Below, piece after piece: positions 10,480 to 23,270 of a stretch of 64,000 nucleotides of DNA. Position 1 is the first letter of the stretch; each line of letters opens with the position of its first letter. The stretch is from positions 10,034,850 through 10,098,849 of the forward strand of contig NC_134029.1 of NCBI RefSeq assembly GCF_964204645.1. The letters are read 5' to 3'. The DNA comes from Tubulanus polymorphus. Its lineage: Eukaryota > Nemertea > Palaeonemertea > Tubulaniformes > Tubulanidae. The notes under the pieces are model-generated. The model worked only from the letters and a program-made list of their open reading frames with translations. It did no database searches and had not been told where the DNA came from. The position numbers were made by a program, and so were the translations under genes.

Positions 10480-13400
10480 CTGGTCCGTACCAAACCGGTC
10501 TAAATAATGTATAATGAATAATGTATAATGTACCGGTATAATGAACATCATATAATCATATAATCATATTGAACATCATATGATCATGTAATCAGGGACG
10601 TACGTCCATGATAAAATCTACGTCGGTGTTTCGTCGTAGTTTAGTTCGTGACGTCAGTATTCCAATGATGCGCCGTTGAGTGTATACAGCTTATACGAAT
10701 ATACATCGAGTATAACATTTTCTAGTGAAAACGGAGACAAGATGTATTCGACTGTCGGAAAACTATGGCGGCAATCTCATAAATCTTCAGAAATCGAATT
10801 AGTCTAATCTGACAAAGCATCACGTACAACTGAAACAAGATCCGCTTGCGATATAACGCGGTATAGTGTTTGACGTTTGAAGACGTGCATTGGCCGATGG
10901 GGATTGAAGTCATCGGTTTCGCCTCTGCAAAGTCCGGGATCATATTCGAGTGGCGTAAGTTTCTGGCCGATAATTCGGCTATAGCCTCCGGCATATGGCT
11001 ACATTTGAAAAACGGGGAAATTCTTATTTTGGTGTCAGCAGAACTGGGACCTTCGTATTACATAGGTTGAGTATCACGAACTCAAAAGTCGTGTTGATGT
11101 TATCAAAGGGTTAGTTTATTGTTAAAGTTAAAGTTAGTTTATTGAAAAGATTTCGACAGGCTGATGCAATATGAAGTAATTAAGTTTTTGGCAATATTGT
11201 ATTTTAGCCTAGATTCAGATATAGAATGGCTGTTTATTCAACGCAGGTCAACTTGAATTGACGAGTATCGGATTCAAACCCAAAATGGTGGTTTCGAATT
11301 TATTACAGTGGAAACCAAGATCAATTTCAATGGAATTCGAACCCAATGATGACTGGCACCGTTGGACATAAAAACATTTCCACTATTTCCAATATGGCCG
11401 TGCAAGAGTACTGAGTAACATAATGAAACGAAGAAAATAATCAACCATAAGATTTTTTTTATTTGATTTTAGAAATAGATACGTTAGACACTGATGGAAA
11501 CGTTGACGCGCAGTATTTCGTGGAATTGGCTAATTCTGGTATCCGATCTGACAGGGAGACGTTTCCGCGAAGCTAGGTCACGATTAGTCAGTAACCTAAC
11601 TGTGGTTTAGTTTCACGATCGGATATTTTCACAAACCACATAAGTATGGTATAAGCCCATCCGATTATAAAAAGCTTACCACCAACGATTAGGCAATTAA
11701 CTAGGTCACGATGACAACTATCGGTTTGATTTATGATTTGATAAGAGTGCCGACCTACATGCTCTACAAAGTCTTAACAAACCTATGCATTACTTTACAC
11801 CCCCTGGGGGACGAACTGAGGGGTCAATCAAAATCAAGAAACTTGAAATCTGATGGTATTGTGGTTCAGTGATAATCCTAGGAAATTTGGTAGAAATCCG
11901 TTAAGGAGCGTAAAGCAGACAACTCCCAATATTTCGGAGTTTGTCGCCTACGCCATAATAAACACTTTGTCGGAGTATAATGCATGATCCCAATAAAAGA
12001 AGCTGCATTCCCAGATCAAATTTCAATATGTATATAATACTCAACGCAATGAGATTACTGCCAATACTCGTTGTTTTTTACGCATCCGCCAAGGGAGATC
12101 TTGACAAGGCTAAACGGGCTGAATAATACATAAGGCGATTTTAACCCGGTCCCAATCTCATAAAAACTCTAGCAATTCGAGACATTGTCTTAAATAGATT
12201 CGAAGAATATGACGATACACTAAACATCCAGCATATAACATGAAATCGTATCATTTGCGGTATATATATACGGAAATAGCTTATTTCAAGAGTTGTCTCG
12301 CACTTTCATTTTTCCCTGATATAAAAATATATAGATGTCTGGATCCGGACAGAACGTGTCAATAATAACAAGATGGAACATGTCACTGTGACAATACTGT
12401 TTGTACAAATCTGGCGTCGTTGTAGATCGAAGCATTTATTTACGAATGCTCGAAACCCAACACTGTATTAGTATTTGCGATAACTTCAAGTGAAGGCAAT
12501 AGAGTCAAAAGCGTGAAATTGCGTGACAAACGACTGCTGGTCACTGCATACAAGTAAATATCGCAATGACAACGAAAATTACATACGCAATTAGTTAGCC
12601 ATTCAGTCGATATGTTACGACTGTCGATTTCCGGTAAATTATTACTTTCTGACAAGTTCACGATGAGGCGGCCGGTGGGAAATAACCGTGACACAACACT
12701 CACATTAACTAGCGGGTGGATATAATTGCCGGATGGTGATAGGCGCTGCCATCGAGTCCTTCGATCAGAAAAACAAGATTTGAAGAACGTTGGCTAGACC
12801 GTTTCAATCAAACATCATCTTTAACCATCACCATCATCATCATCATGGTTGGTGGGGGTTGGTGATTGCGGATGTATACCGTTTTATAAAACTTATAACG
12901 CTCCGTTTTTCATTAAGAATCCTGAATCAACTTCGAGGGAAAATCATTCTAATGGCGCCGCCGTCTGCGCAATATACAACAACTAAATATTTTGATGCAA
13001 GACCAGCTGATGGTTCTGACCGTTTATGGGCTGAAATTAGGATGGGTCAATGTTTGAATAGTAAGATATCATCTAAGTGACGTCACGAGACAGATATCTA
13101 ATTTGAATACGCGATGGCTCACACCTAATGGGTCATAAAATGTTCGTCGATCGTAGGTTCAGACATAATACGTTGCTGCATCAAGTGTTTGATGATTTAA
13201 CAGTGGATATTTAGCTTGTACTTCGTGGTTTATAGAATCAACGAACTAATGCTCCGTAAGACCATTCGGATCCGACTTGATAATGGAATTGCTGTTCGTG
13301 GCAAGGAACGTATGTTAAACCGAAGGCGAATTTTGAGGCAATTCTATAAAATGACTCAACTGCTCAATTTAAATCCCAGGCAAGCGAGGAAGTAAGCGCA

Positions 13401-14188
13401 TACTGATGTGCTTGCACGTGAGCCGATTACCCGATCGTTCATTCGAGTATTAAATACCGCCGCCTTGGCAAATGTTAAGTTCCTTTTTTAATTCAATGAT
13501 TATATCAAACGTGTGACCTTGTGGTAACTGTTGGCGAGTAAAATTCGTCATTAAAGATGATATCGTTCGACATTTTACTACCCGGTATACGGTGATGGAA
13601 TCATCAGCACTTGCAAACCCCCGTTGGCGTGTCTCGGTCGTAGCACATACTTGATTTCATGCTGTAAACTTGTATCGGTCCCACTACGGACCTATAGCTA
13701 GAAGCTGAATCATGGACGTCACAAGTGTTTACCATGCGTATAGCGTCGAGCATTCATTTATAGCTCATAGAGGACCCTGTTTTATGGGCATGTACCGGCC
13801 CAACTCCAGTTTATATAAAGACTTATGGACGTACAATACTCGATCGTATTTACTTGATATTAACTATCAACTCTTCGGATGTTTCTATCTCTAGCGATCA
13901 GCGATCTTATCCCCAGCTCGTGACTAACGCGTAATATCATTTATGCAAGGCTCGTTTGTGCAAAGGTTTTCACTAAAGATGCTTTGGTATCCGACACCAT
14001 GAGAGTATGTATATTAAAGATCTCGGGCCTATTTTTCCCCAATAATATCAGATCAAATGTAGATTCGAAAGCTATTCCAGAGTGATGCATTAATGCTACA
14101 TTGTCATATATTCTGACAGGCTTAACAGTTTCGTATACGACGGCCTTATACGTTTGCATTAAGAACGAAAATGCATATCGAAAATGCA

Positions 14189-14190
<2 letters not shown>
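10480..14190. other. Intergenic stretch, no gene recognised
   Basis: It contains AT-rich direct repeats of ATAATG and CATATAATCAT type at 10505-10595 and a short CATCAT run at about 12829-12846. Frames at 10722-11070 and 12790-13080 look weakly coding in composition but have no start or splice context that I can defend. Confidence 0.5.

Positions 14191-14259
<69 letters not shown>
14191..14259. repeat. (TA)n microsatellite
   Basis: An uninterrupted TA dinucleotide run of about 69 bases. It explains the IYIYIY peptides in overlapping frames. Confidence 0.97.
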
Positions 14260-14262
<3 letters not shown>

Positions 14263-15385
14263 ACATTATACGTGTTTGGTGTACGTTTTACAAGGCGATA
14301 ATACTCCGTAAAAATCCCTTCGGATCCGCTCCAATATCCATAATTGTGGACTCACAACATACGACGCTCGAATAATTGCGTATACGTCAAACCAAATCTC
14401 CCCGCAGAAATCCTAGATGGTTCTCAGTGCCCTCTTTACATATAATGTCATGTGAGGCCAACAAAGGGAAAATATTCATTATTTCTTTTAGGGGGATGAA
14501 TTGAATATAATCTGTTCTCTGCTTGCGAGACACATTGATGGTGAAAGATAATTGTCGAAAGCAAAGCAAATCAAGCATTGCCTTTGAAACGACAAACAAC
14601 TATCATTTCAGGAGGAAATCATTTATGTGACTTGGCTTTCCGAAATATAAGAACATTCATTACGTGAGGAACATATTGTTTGTCGGTTTTCATGGTAATT
14701 ATCAGGGTGACCAAAATGCGAATATGTGAAATGAACAGATCTAGGAGCCGATGAAAATGATCGGAAAAATGAATCGACGCGTTTTCATTTCGATTTTCAG
14801 ACAAACAACGCAAAGTAAATGTGTCTCGTCCATCCAAAACATCGCCATCAATAGGCGTTGAAGAAGATACAAATACCAAAAGAAATTGTAAAATGAGTCA
14901 ACAGCTAACGCTTTCTAAATTTCTTGGATTATACCTGAACTGGAAATGTGTGTCAGATTCCAATATATGCAGTGCACATCCACTTAAATTGATAATTAAC
15001 TAATCAATTACTCAGTTTTGCAATTCTATCAAACATATAATTCGATCAGTTCACATTTCTATCAATGTAGAGTCTACTGTAAAAGAAAATGTTGCGCATG
15101 CCTTAAAGATAAAATGAAAAACCGCAGAAATCGTTTTATTCAGTAATCTTGATGCTACATCTTCATTCGATTGTTTGTGTTAAATCTGTGATTGTGTACA
15201 ATGACGAATATCTCAATTAATCTATTTTTCACAAATTAAATAATTTTTTATAGTTTGTTTATTTCTATATTCATTAATATTTTTTTCCCTTTCACTTATG
15301 CTCGAACACACTTTCTATCATCATTACCTTGTATATAAAAAATTATTTTTATTTTTTCCAAAATAATTTAAATATTTCTTATTAG

Positions 15386-15430
15386 GGTTTTCTGACTTTC
15401 GTCGAAAACCCTCTTGAAATTCTGTTGATT
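15386..15430. repeat. Dispersed hairpin repeat (AGGGTTTTCTG type)
   Basis: AGGGTTTTC pairs with GAAAACCCT 11 bases later. A closely similar hairpin, followed by a related GAARTTCT tail, lies at 49456-49505 inside the SLC22 pseudogene. Two copies with shared flank point to a dispersed family of unknown type. Confidence 0.45.
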
Positions 15431-15619
15431 ATTATTATTAATATATATATTCCGCCGATTTCGTCAAATAAAATTCATTTTCATTCAGATTCGGCAACTG
15501 ACAGCTTCGAAACGAAATGTATAAATTGATACTGTAATAACGGTCTCTCTGAACCAACAGCTTGTCTGAATGTACTTACCATCCTAAATGAAACTTAAAA
15601 TTACTTATTAGGTTACTGT

Positions 15620-15642
15620 AAATAAAGAATTGAATTGAATTG
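15620..15642 (+). repeat. Possible LINE 3' tail (AATTG repeat)
   Basis: AATAAAGAATTGAATTG looks like a polyadenylation word running into a short pentamer tail, as seen at the 3' ends of some non-LTR retrotransposons. No coding part of the element is recognisable upstream. Confidence 0.3.
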
Positions 15643-15852
15643 TTAGACAACAAGCACCGGCGAAATAACAGTTTGTGACGTCATTTAGTAAGTAAATAAA
15701 GAAGGTCTCCGAGAATTTCCAAATCACGGGGACTATACTGGGGTTAGACCATTCAACCAAAAAGAGGATTGCTCCGATAATATCCAAATCATCTCATTTT
15801 ATTTTTCCATCGGATACCCGGTAATTAATTTTTCCTTTCGATCACATGCATC

Positions 15853-15889
15853 CAGAAAACCCGTTATCGCTGCTTTGCAGCTATATTTT
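15853..15889. repeat. Dispersed repeat with CAGAAAACCC core, copy 1
   Basis: The CAGAAAACCC word is followed by TCGCTGCTTTGCAGCTATA. The same layout recurs at 34171-34207, and in weaker form at about 32815-32850. It may be one end of an undescribed element. Confidence 0.4.
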
Positions 15890-15929
15890 TTATTCTTTTA
15901 TTTCCATTAAGCATAATTAAACAATTTAA

Positions 15930-16051
15930 ACATGTTTCCCAAATTTCCAGGGGGTGCGCCCCAGACCCCCCAAATGCTCGCGCTGGAACGGCTTCGCCAT
16001 CCAATTGCTTTAATTTTGCCCCCCTTTTCCAAAATGCTAAATCCGTCCCTG
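15930..16051 (-). mobile_element. hAT-like element end, relic
   Basis: On the minus strand the segment starts CAGGGACGGATTTAG and runs into a G-rich tract (GGGGGGTCTGGGGCGCACC). CAG-starting, GGATCC/GGATTT-rich ends with G tracts are typical of non-autonomous hAT elements. The opposite end was not found, so it is truncated or decayed. Confidence 0.4.
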
Positions 16052-19000
16052 ACAAGTCTAATGTTTTTATGTTACGGATTCAAAGCGTAGAAATTTTACA
16101 GTGGCTGCTCGTATGCGAATGTCTATTATCACACTGAGTACGGTGACATATATCATTACAACAAGTCGACAGTGCGACGATATGTTTCTTGTCTCATTGA
16201 AAGCCAAGACATCTGACAGTAATTTATTAAAGCCATTAAGTGTAGCGCGGATTAACGATTCACTAGATTAAGGCTGTTTTCACGATAAGTAGGTGCAATG
16301 TTAGATAACATACATTCGCCAGTGGGGTCTCCAGTTGTGAATCGGTTTCGAATCTATACGTTATTTCGTTTTTCTATATTGAATTTTTGTAAAAGAAGAT
16401 AACCAGCCAAGCCGTATCGTGAATTGAGCCATCAAAAATTTGATCGGATATATAAATGTAATATTCCCACTTGTTTCAACCGTTATCTAGATAGAGTTCA
16501 ATATCATTGTGTTCTTTTTGTAAAAATCGTATCATCACTCATGCTATCCGGTTTTTTTTTCGTGTATGACGTGCCAGCATCATGTAGCTATAATGCTTTC
16601 CTTAGGCCAGACCCGTAGCGTAAAGAATATGCGGAGGGGTTCGATTTCGATTTGGTCGGAACTGAACGGGGGTCGCGGGCCCTATAGCCTCTGAACGATT
16701 CCCATTTACGTGCCGAAGGTTAAGTGCAATTCAGCTTGATAATTTTGAACGCCGGACGCTACGGATCTCTATACTTGATACGATGATACATTCGTAATTA
16801 TGCCAGACGAGACGTGTAGAAAACGCCATTAAAAATTGAATGAGATATACCCCAAACATTATACAATGCGAATTGTATATTTAGCATTTTTTTAAAAGCA
16901 GTGGATCTTGATGTTCGGTTGATTAGTATTTAACCGTATATCAAATCATTTTCCGAAAGAAATTAAAGCCTCACTCGACCGTATACGTACTCTAGCTTGA
17001 AAAAGCTACGTATGGATATTAGCTACCAGTCGTTTAAAACGATATATATATGCTACCGTCGACGTATATGTTTCATTTGAGTCAGCGAAACAGGGTTTAG
17101 GAGGAGCCGGCATTTATCTTATGGTCTTCAGGTGCCGAATTAGACTCTACATTGGCAGCGAAAAAACATATGTTCATCACACCCACGAGGTAGGTTTATG
17201 CCACTTCATTCGCCATAAAGCGGCAAATGACGCATTCGCTAGAATTTGCATTCCAACTTTGCTGGTGCGTTACCTAATGCTAATAATAAAAAGATAGTCG
17301 TTTTTCGCCACCGCGCGAAGATATGGATCGTAGGGGAATTTTTGAAATACTTTTTTTAATACAGGAACCAATTTCGCATGAATTTAGAGATAAACGACCG
17401 AAAAACGGATGAAGAAAATATTCGTGAAGCGATTGGCATTGTAGTCTAACGAACACAAACCCTTATACTTCAGTAAGGCCCGACATAAAACAAAATACGT
17501 GTAGAGTAACATTTATATACAATGTATATAACACAAATCAAATGAAAATCATGATTAATATTCAATTGGGCTGAAAAGTCACTGTTAGATAGATTATCTA
17601 AGTACAAGATATTTCTTTTTCAATTATAATTTTGTGATGCACTTATAAAGCGAATCTTTATTTTACTTTCCAGCCGGCTGCATTGATTTTATAGTCCTAC
17701 CACCCCGAGATTTCTAAGCCGTGGATTAATCTGCGTCTTCAAATAGCTAAACTATACCAATAAGAGATCTTACCAATTGGAAACATTCTTGGAAACTTTG
17801 CCTCGTTAAAACTGCACAGCTGTGCATTGTTGGCGAACAATGAAAGTGTCATCCACAAGACAGCTTTCCAATATTTTTCCATGACCGGCGATCTCGGTGA
17901 ATTCGGTTTATTTGCAGTAGAGTTTCAGTTGGGTCGATTCGGTTGAATTGTTCAGGTAAAATCCTCACGTTTGATGTTTTACAAGCACGGATAAACATCG
18001 CATGAATTAATCACGGGTTGTGATCATCTTTAAAACGACAACAGTTGCAGCGGCCGGAGCGATGGGAACTGGTGAACCATGTGAGAGTATCCACATTTTG
18101 TATCCGAGGTGAAGTATCTAAATATCGCATCTCAGCCGTGAAATGTTCGACGACGATATTATCACAAGTCGTCTGCCTGTTGTACGCATGCGCGGTAATT
18201 CGAGATGCATGATGCGCATGCGTTAGAGAGCAACCGAGAAATGTTTTGCATCGACAGCTCCGCGCGGCACTGAAGAATATTGGATTGCGGAAACATAAAT
18301 AGTACAGCGAAACTGCGATGACTCCCGTGACGCTTACACTTGATCGTCGTTGGATAGTGAATATGGAGTCTTCCATTTAATTATAGGTTACTCCGACTCC
18401 CCCCGAGAAGAGAGTTTTCTATCATAAAACATACCCTCATGAATCAAGACATTTTCACCTAATGTAAGTCTGACTATTGATTTACGAAGTGGTATTGTCT
18501 AGGAATAAGGAAATTGGAAGCAACCATCGGGACAAACGAGACTGAAAGCTGATTTGCTTTTTGCGCGTCCCAGCTAATTGGTTGTCGCAAGCTGAATTAT
18601 GTATGCATTTGCACAAATGATTATTGCAAATGAGAGTTGTCTTGGCTGAATTTTCAATGAGGACTTCGGTAACTTCGGCGTAGTTTAATTAAGAAAACCC
18701 TTAATTTTAGTGGAAAGTACATTTGCAAACACGGGGCAACGGTACCAAGTACCGCAATATAAATATTCCGTATTGCAGGGTATGTGAGACGACCACGCCA
18801 AGTATTGAGAAGTATTTCTGGTAAAGCGAATTGCATGGTGATGACATGTACAGAGTCACAAATTGCAAAATATATCGCCGAATGTATAAACTTGGTGAAG
18901 AAGTTCGATCGAAATCGCTATGAATGATGCCTTCGTCCTTGATGAACTAGAAAAAGTTGAACACAAATAAGTAAATATATGCGTAGAAACGAATGTAGTA

Positions 19001-19639
19001 AACTCAAACAAATTACTACCCTAATATTCAGACCACGATTTAACAAATTCCTTGTTTTTGTATACTGTCAAAGATGTACTCAATCAAGTAATGATTCAAA
19101 AGAACAGGAGGTTTGAGAAGCAGGAGGCAATCTGACATGATGGTTTTCAAAAATCATTGGTGCCAGAGCGCTAACAACAAGTGACACTCGGACATTGAGA
19201 GACCGGACTATCAATGTTTTCTCAAAAATTTGGTCAGGATGAGAATATTCGAAACCATAAGAAAAACGTTAACACTAATTACTGACCAAAAATATATAAC
19301 CTCTATATGTATTTTTGCTGTGACTTATAGCCCAACACCGAAAGGTACATCTAGTTTTTGAAAATATTCTTGAACTCACTTTCAGAAACAGTTTTTAGGT
19401 AATCGGTGGAAAATGTTTTTCAAAAGTATGTCTTAGGTATTAGTGGCCTCATTTCTATGTATTCATTTATCTATATGGATTAATTACAACCAGACTAATG
19501 ATTCGTATGCGCTAGTAGTATGTATTGGGTGCTACTTGCGTTGAATGGACCGGTACGGCCACTATATGTTTAAAGTTGATTGAAAATGAAATATTTCCGA
19601 ATTCTTCCGAACCATGTATAAGAAAAAGTCTCATCGCAA
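16052..19639. other. Intergenic stretch, no gene recognised
   Basis: The largest frame is 121 codons on the minus strand at 18011-18376. Its translation has no recognisable domain, and I found no supporting neighbouring exon. Nothing else stands out. Confidence 0.5.
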
Positions 19640-20110
19640 TCATTTTTCCAGCAAAACCGTTTTAACGAAAAACAAGCCGTAGGCGACAGCGGTTCTCGGA
19701 CTCCGAAACTCCAATGCATTAATCCCCGTAGTTGCACTTTGGATATCTTTTATCTAAGACCAATGGCTAAATTTAGTCAAGACAACTTTTTGAATTCCGA
19801 CTCCGTTCCTCGATTAGAAGGTCATCTTCAAGACCATGTCGCTGTAAAACAGGGATTTTAGTACCGGTTCCTAGTTCTGCCGCTAGTTGGCACAATGGAC
19901 CAATTCTGTGTACGGCACAACTCCCATGCTAACATTGCAACCAAGTTTCACCAAGATCGACCTCTATTAACCAAGTGGTGTAGCTGAAAGACAGACACAC
20001 AAACAGAGATAGGTATAGGTAGATAGACAGTACGTGAATAAGGGTCTCACGGAAGCCCGAGAACCAGTAGTTCGATTTTTTGTCGCTCATCCCCTTTCTC
20101 CAGATCGTCG
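19640..20110 (+). repeat. Probable dispersed retroelement-derived repeat
   Basis: The stretch contains CCAAGTTTCACCAAGATCG followed by a GACAGACACACAAACAGAG simple tail at about 19950-20010. This arrangement resembles 3' parts of abundant repeats in marine invertebrate genomes. There is no coding sequence and the boundaries are uncertain. Confidence 0.35.
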
Positions 20111-20605
20111 CAGTAAAAGTAACGCGTAATGCCCCAAAAAGCTGTATTTGCGCCAGAGACTTTATTCACTAACCATCGAACCAGGTGACTTTCAAATTTT
20201 TTTCCGTACTATTTATCCCTACTATTTACTATTTGTCTTTGTAGTCTGATCTGGTAGAATGTTTATAAAATTATGTTTCCCACCAGACCAGTTTTGATGA
20301 GAAAAACATGAATACAAGTACAAAACCTCAAGCCCCGCAACGCAATTTTCGCCGCAAATCTTCCCGCAACTTCAAAAAACCCTACTCACTTAAATCCTCA
20401 CAAAATCCAAACAATATTCCTGCAAATTCGTCGGTTTTTTGAACAAATCTGCATGAACAAAGCACGCAAATATGTTTGTAGTGTTTTCCCTTAGTTCCGG
20501 GAGTTCCTATTTTACCACCAGATGGCGAATGAGAGCAGAATGACATTTGTCTCATACAAGCAGATCAATGGTATAGCACATATACCTTAGAAATAAAAAG
20601 CCCTG

Positions 20606-20743
20606 GGGCCAGTTGCAGAGTCGCAACTTAAGTCCAAAAGGGGTCTTAAATCTTTAGGCTGGTCTTAAGTTGCTAGATTGGCTATAGAACTAAGTTTGTC
20701 TTAGACTGGTCTTATGTCTAAGCCATGACTGTGCAACCGGCCC
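20606..20743. mobile_element. 138-bp MITE with GGGCC ends
   Basis: The ends GGGCCAGTTGCA and TGCAACCGGCCC are inverted with one mismatch and are flanked by the 3-bp direct repeat CTG (20603-20605 and 20744-20746). The interior is itself partly palindromic (CTTAAG/CTTAGAC words). A 3-bp duplication with GGGC ends would fit PIF/Harbinger, but the length and lack of a transposase make this only a likely assignment. Confidence 0.6.
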
Positions 20744-20746
20744 CTG

Positions 20747-22171
20747 GGGATTTGACGCTGGCTATAAATTTATGCCAGTACCAAATATGAAAGAAAACGG
20801 TGTTTGTTCTCGGCGTTAGATTTGTAATTCAATACATGTTATAACTCTTCTTTCATATTCAATAGATTTTGATGATCATTTTTGAGAGGATGTGCACAAC
20901 GTCATCAGTACATAGGGGAAAGACTGGTTGCCGGTAAATTCCATTCAATAGTCGATATTATCTAATACAGAACAACTTTATTGATCATTAATATTGTATG
21001 ATTTACATCATACTATTCATTATCAACAATATTTAGCCATGGTTATTTTTCAAGGCGTCAATAAACTTACGAGTTAGTCTTCTTGTTAAACTTAGCTCGG
21101 GGCGGCGATCACTGATCAAACTGTTTTTTGGAATATCCTGATATGGTCTAGGGTCAGCGATTTTGATCCATTTACTCCTCCTAAGATAGACGAGCACATT
21201 TGTCCAACGTTCTCGGTTCTACGCAAAAGAGATTTTGAAAATGGCAAAATTGATTCGAATGAATAATCAAATGATGTGTTTATTGAAATAAAAAAAATAT
21301 GACAAAAACCCTCATTATACACACGATCTGAGACTTTAAAAGTCATCAAAATTACTTGATACATTAAGTCCTACATAGAAGTTATATAAAAAATGCATAT
21401 AACATATATGAAGTCATGTGCTACAATATGATACAAAATCATAGAAATAGATCGAATAATTGATTTTATAAGCGATATCTTCTGATTCAATACCAGGTTA
21501 ACATGGATCTGCGAATCCTACCATTTGGATTCTGAATTATGCAAAATAAACTATAACTTTGACTTTGACTTTCTACCTAAAGCGGTGATTTGAATCTGTC
21601 TCTGTGTAGAGGGTTTACGAACCCCGTCTAAGACAAACGATATCGCGTCAATTTCGAATGCAAACGAGAGGCATTAACAATGTAGAATAGGTATATCTGA
21701 GTGCAAAGACAAAGTAAGCTCTTCATAGTGGAAAATACTGCGAAACGACAAGACTAGTGTATCCGTTATACGTACACAGAGAGAAAACGTTGCTTAAGTG
21801 TATGGAAGTAATTTAATTTATTCACGCAATAAGAAGCCTTGAGGTCAGTGACGTGTACATGTATATTATGTTCTATTCTATCCTATAGTATATAAATAAA
21901 AATTGGTTTTCATACAAATGTTGGTATGCAGACGATTATAGTTGGATGGTTGAATTTATACTCAATCTGACTATTAAGCAGGATCCAGCACCCATTTCCA
22001 TCGTACTCAGTTTTTACGTCTGACCCAAGAATCGATATTATTTCCAATGGTTACTCTTTTACAGTTACAACTTTTCATGGTCGAATTTCGAACACGACCT
22101 GTACAACTGGTTACAAATTCATTATGCATTCTCAATTATATCATGACATTCGTGATATAGTATCGATGATA
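20747..22171. other. Region downstream of the Ly6-type gene
   Basis: No exon is recognised. A minus-strand AATAAA (plus-strand TTTATT, 21817-21822) lies about 350 bases past the Ly6-type stop and could be its polyadenylation signal. A short GACTTT tandem is at about 21555-21573. Confidence 0.45.
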
Positions 22172-22578
22172 CTATTTATACAAAAACATAGAACTGAAGA
22201 GAAGCAAGCTGATTATGATGACCGATGACTTTAACGAGTTGCCTGACCCATATGGCCGGTTGCAACCATCTGTAGAACAGCATTTTCCAGAATAGCCAGA
22301 TTTGCCACGGTAATTGTTCAATTTCGACTGACACGTGGATGCCGTTCGCGAACAACCACTGACAGTTGTTTTGTCTCCGCCTGATAAATTGTACGAATAT
22401 GTCTGAAAAAATATCCATCAATAGAAAGACTGTCCTTATTTTTATTTCTGCCTGATTTCAACTGTACCATAAGGAACACTTACATGGCAATAGTCACCAG
22501 ACGGACAGAGCTTTGGTTCTGCGGCTTTGTTGCAGTTATTCTGTCCCCAACACTGATAACATTTTCGTAACTTGTCTT
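22172..22578 (-). CDS. Ly6/uPAR-domain GPI-anchored protein, last two exons
   Basis: Two minus-strand exons join cleanly. Exon 22578-22484 follows a pyrimidine-rich acceptor ending GCAG and ends at donor GTAAGT. Exon 22402-22172 follows acceptor TTTTTTCAG and ends with TAG. Together they encode ten cysteines, beginning CYQC and ending with the CCSTDGCN signature, which is the full five-disulfide set of a Ly6/uPAR (three-finger fold) domain. After the domain come a small-residue stretch (GSGNS) and a hydrophobic C-terminus (VIIISLLLFSSMFLYK), the layout of a GPI-anchor signal, so the product is probably tethered to the outer cell surface. The first codon is split with an upstream exon that should carry the signal peptide; I could not find that exon. 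Ligand and role are unknown. Confidence 0.82.
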
Positions 22579-23270
22579 CTGCAAATTTGAAAAAAAAACA
22601 GGTCTAAGTTTCCACAGTTCAGAACTCAGTTCCACAGTTCTAGGTTTAATTTAAGGGTTCATTATTAGAAAATTAACCGATTCTGGCTAAGCGTCAACTT
22701 TACATCACAAATGTGGAACTGGGCTTCAGTTTGTTATTAGCAAATGGTTGTTCAATGTATCAATATATCAAAAAACAAACTAACCACCAGGTGTATATTC
22801 ATTGCATACGTTTGAAGAACAACATCTCCCGTAGTAATACATTGATTCCCTTCTCAAAGAGTTTAATTTACTTTGACAATAGGTGGCGTCGTAACAGCCC
22901 TTCTATACACTTTCCGACCTACGTGGTTTTTTATAGTGAATTGTCTAGAAATAAAATGATGAATAATAGAAACATTACTAAAGAAGCGTCCTGAGGGCGT
23001 TAACTCGAAATAGATTTCGAAATTCATTTTTATGGATATGTCCCCAGGGCCCATTCTTAACTGTCCGTATAAAAACATAAACTTAATGACCCCTTATTCC
23101 GTTACGATGATAAAAAAGCAATTAACCCACTTAGTATAACCTACGAGGCACTGCTGTCGGTTCAAACCAACAAACTCAATCCTCAAGTCAGCAGAGTGAT
23201 TGTATTAGGTGTGGCGTTAGCGTGTGTGACTGACCATTTCTGTTGTTTATCTGTTACCTGCTGTACCCAC
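22579..23270. other. Upstream of the Ly6-type exons, no exon found
   Basis: The missing signal-peptide exon of the Ly6-type gene was searched for on the minus strand and not recognised. The frames at 22713-22994 and 22863-23078 show no signal peptide or domain. Confidence 0.4.

Noticed and set aside
18011-18376. 121-codon minus-strand frame as a gene
   Set aside because: No domain, no signal, no neighbouring exon; length is within chance expectation for this window.
22713-22994. 93-codon frame as the missing first exon of the Ly6-type gene
   Set aside because: It is on the opposite strand and shows no signal peptide or phase-compatible donor.
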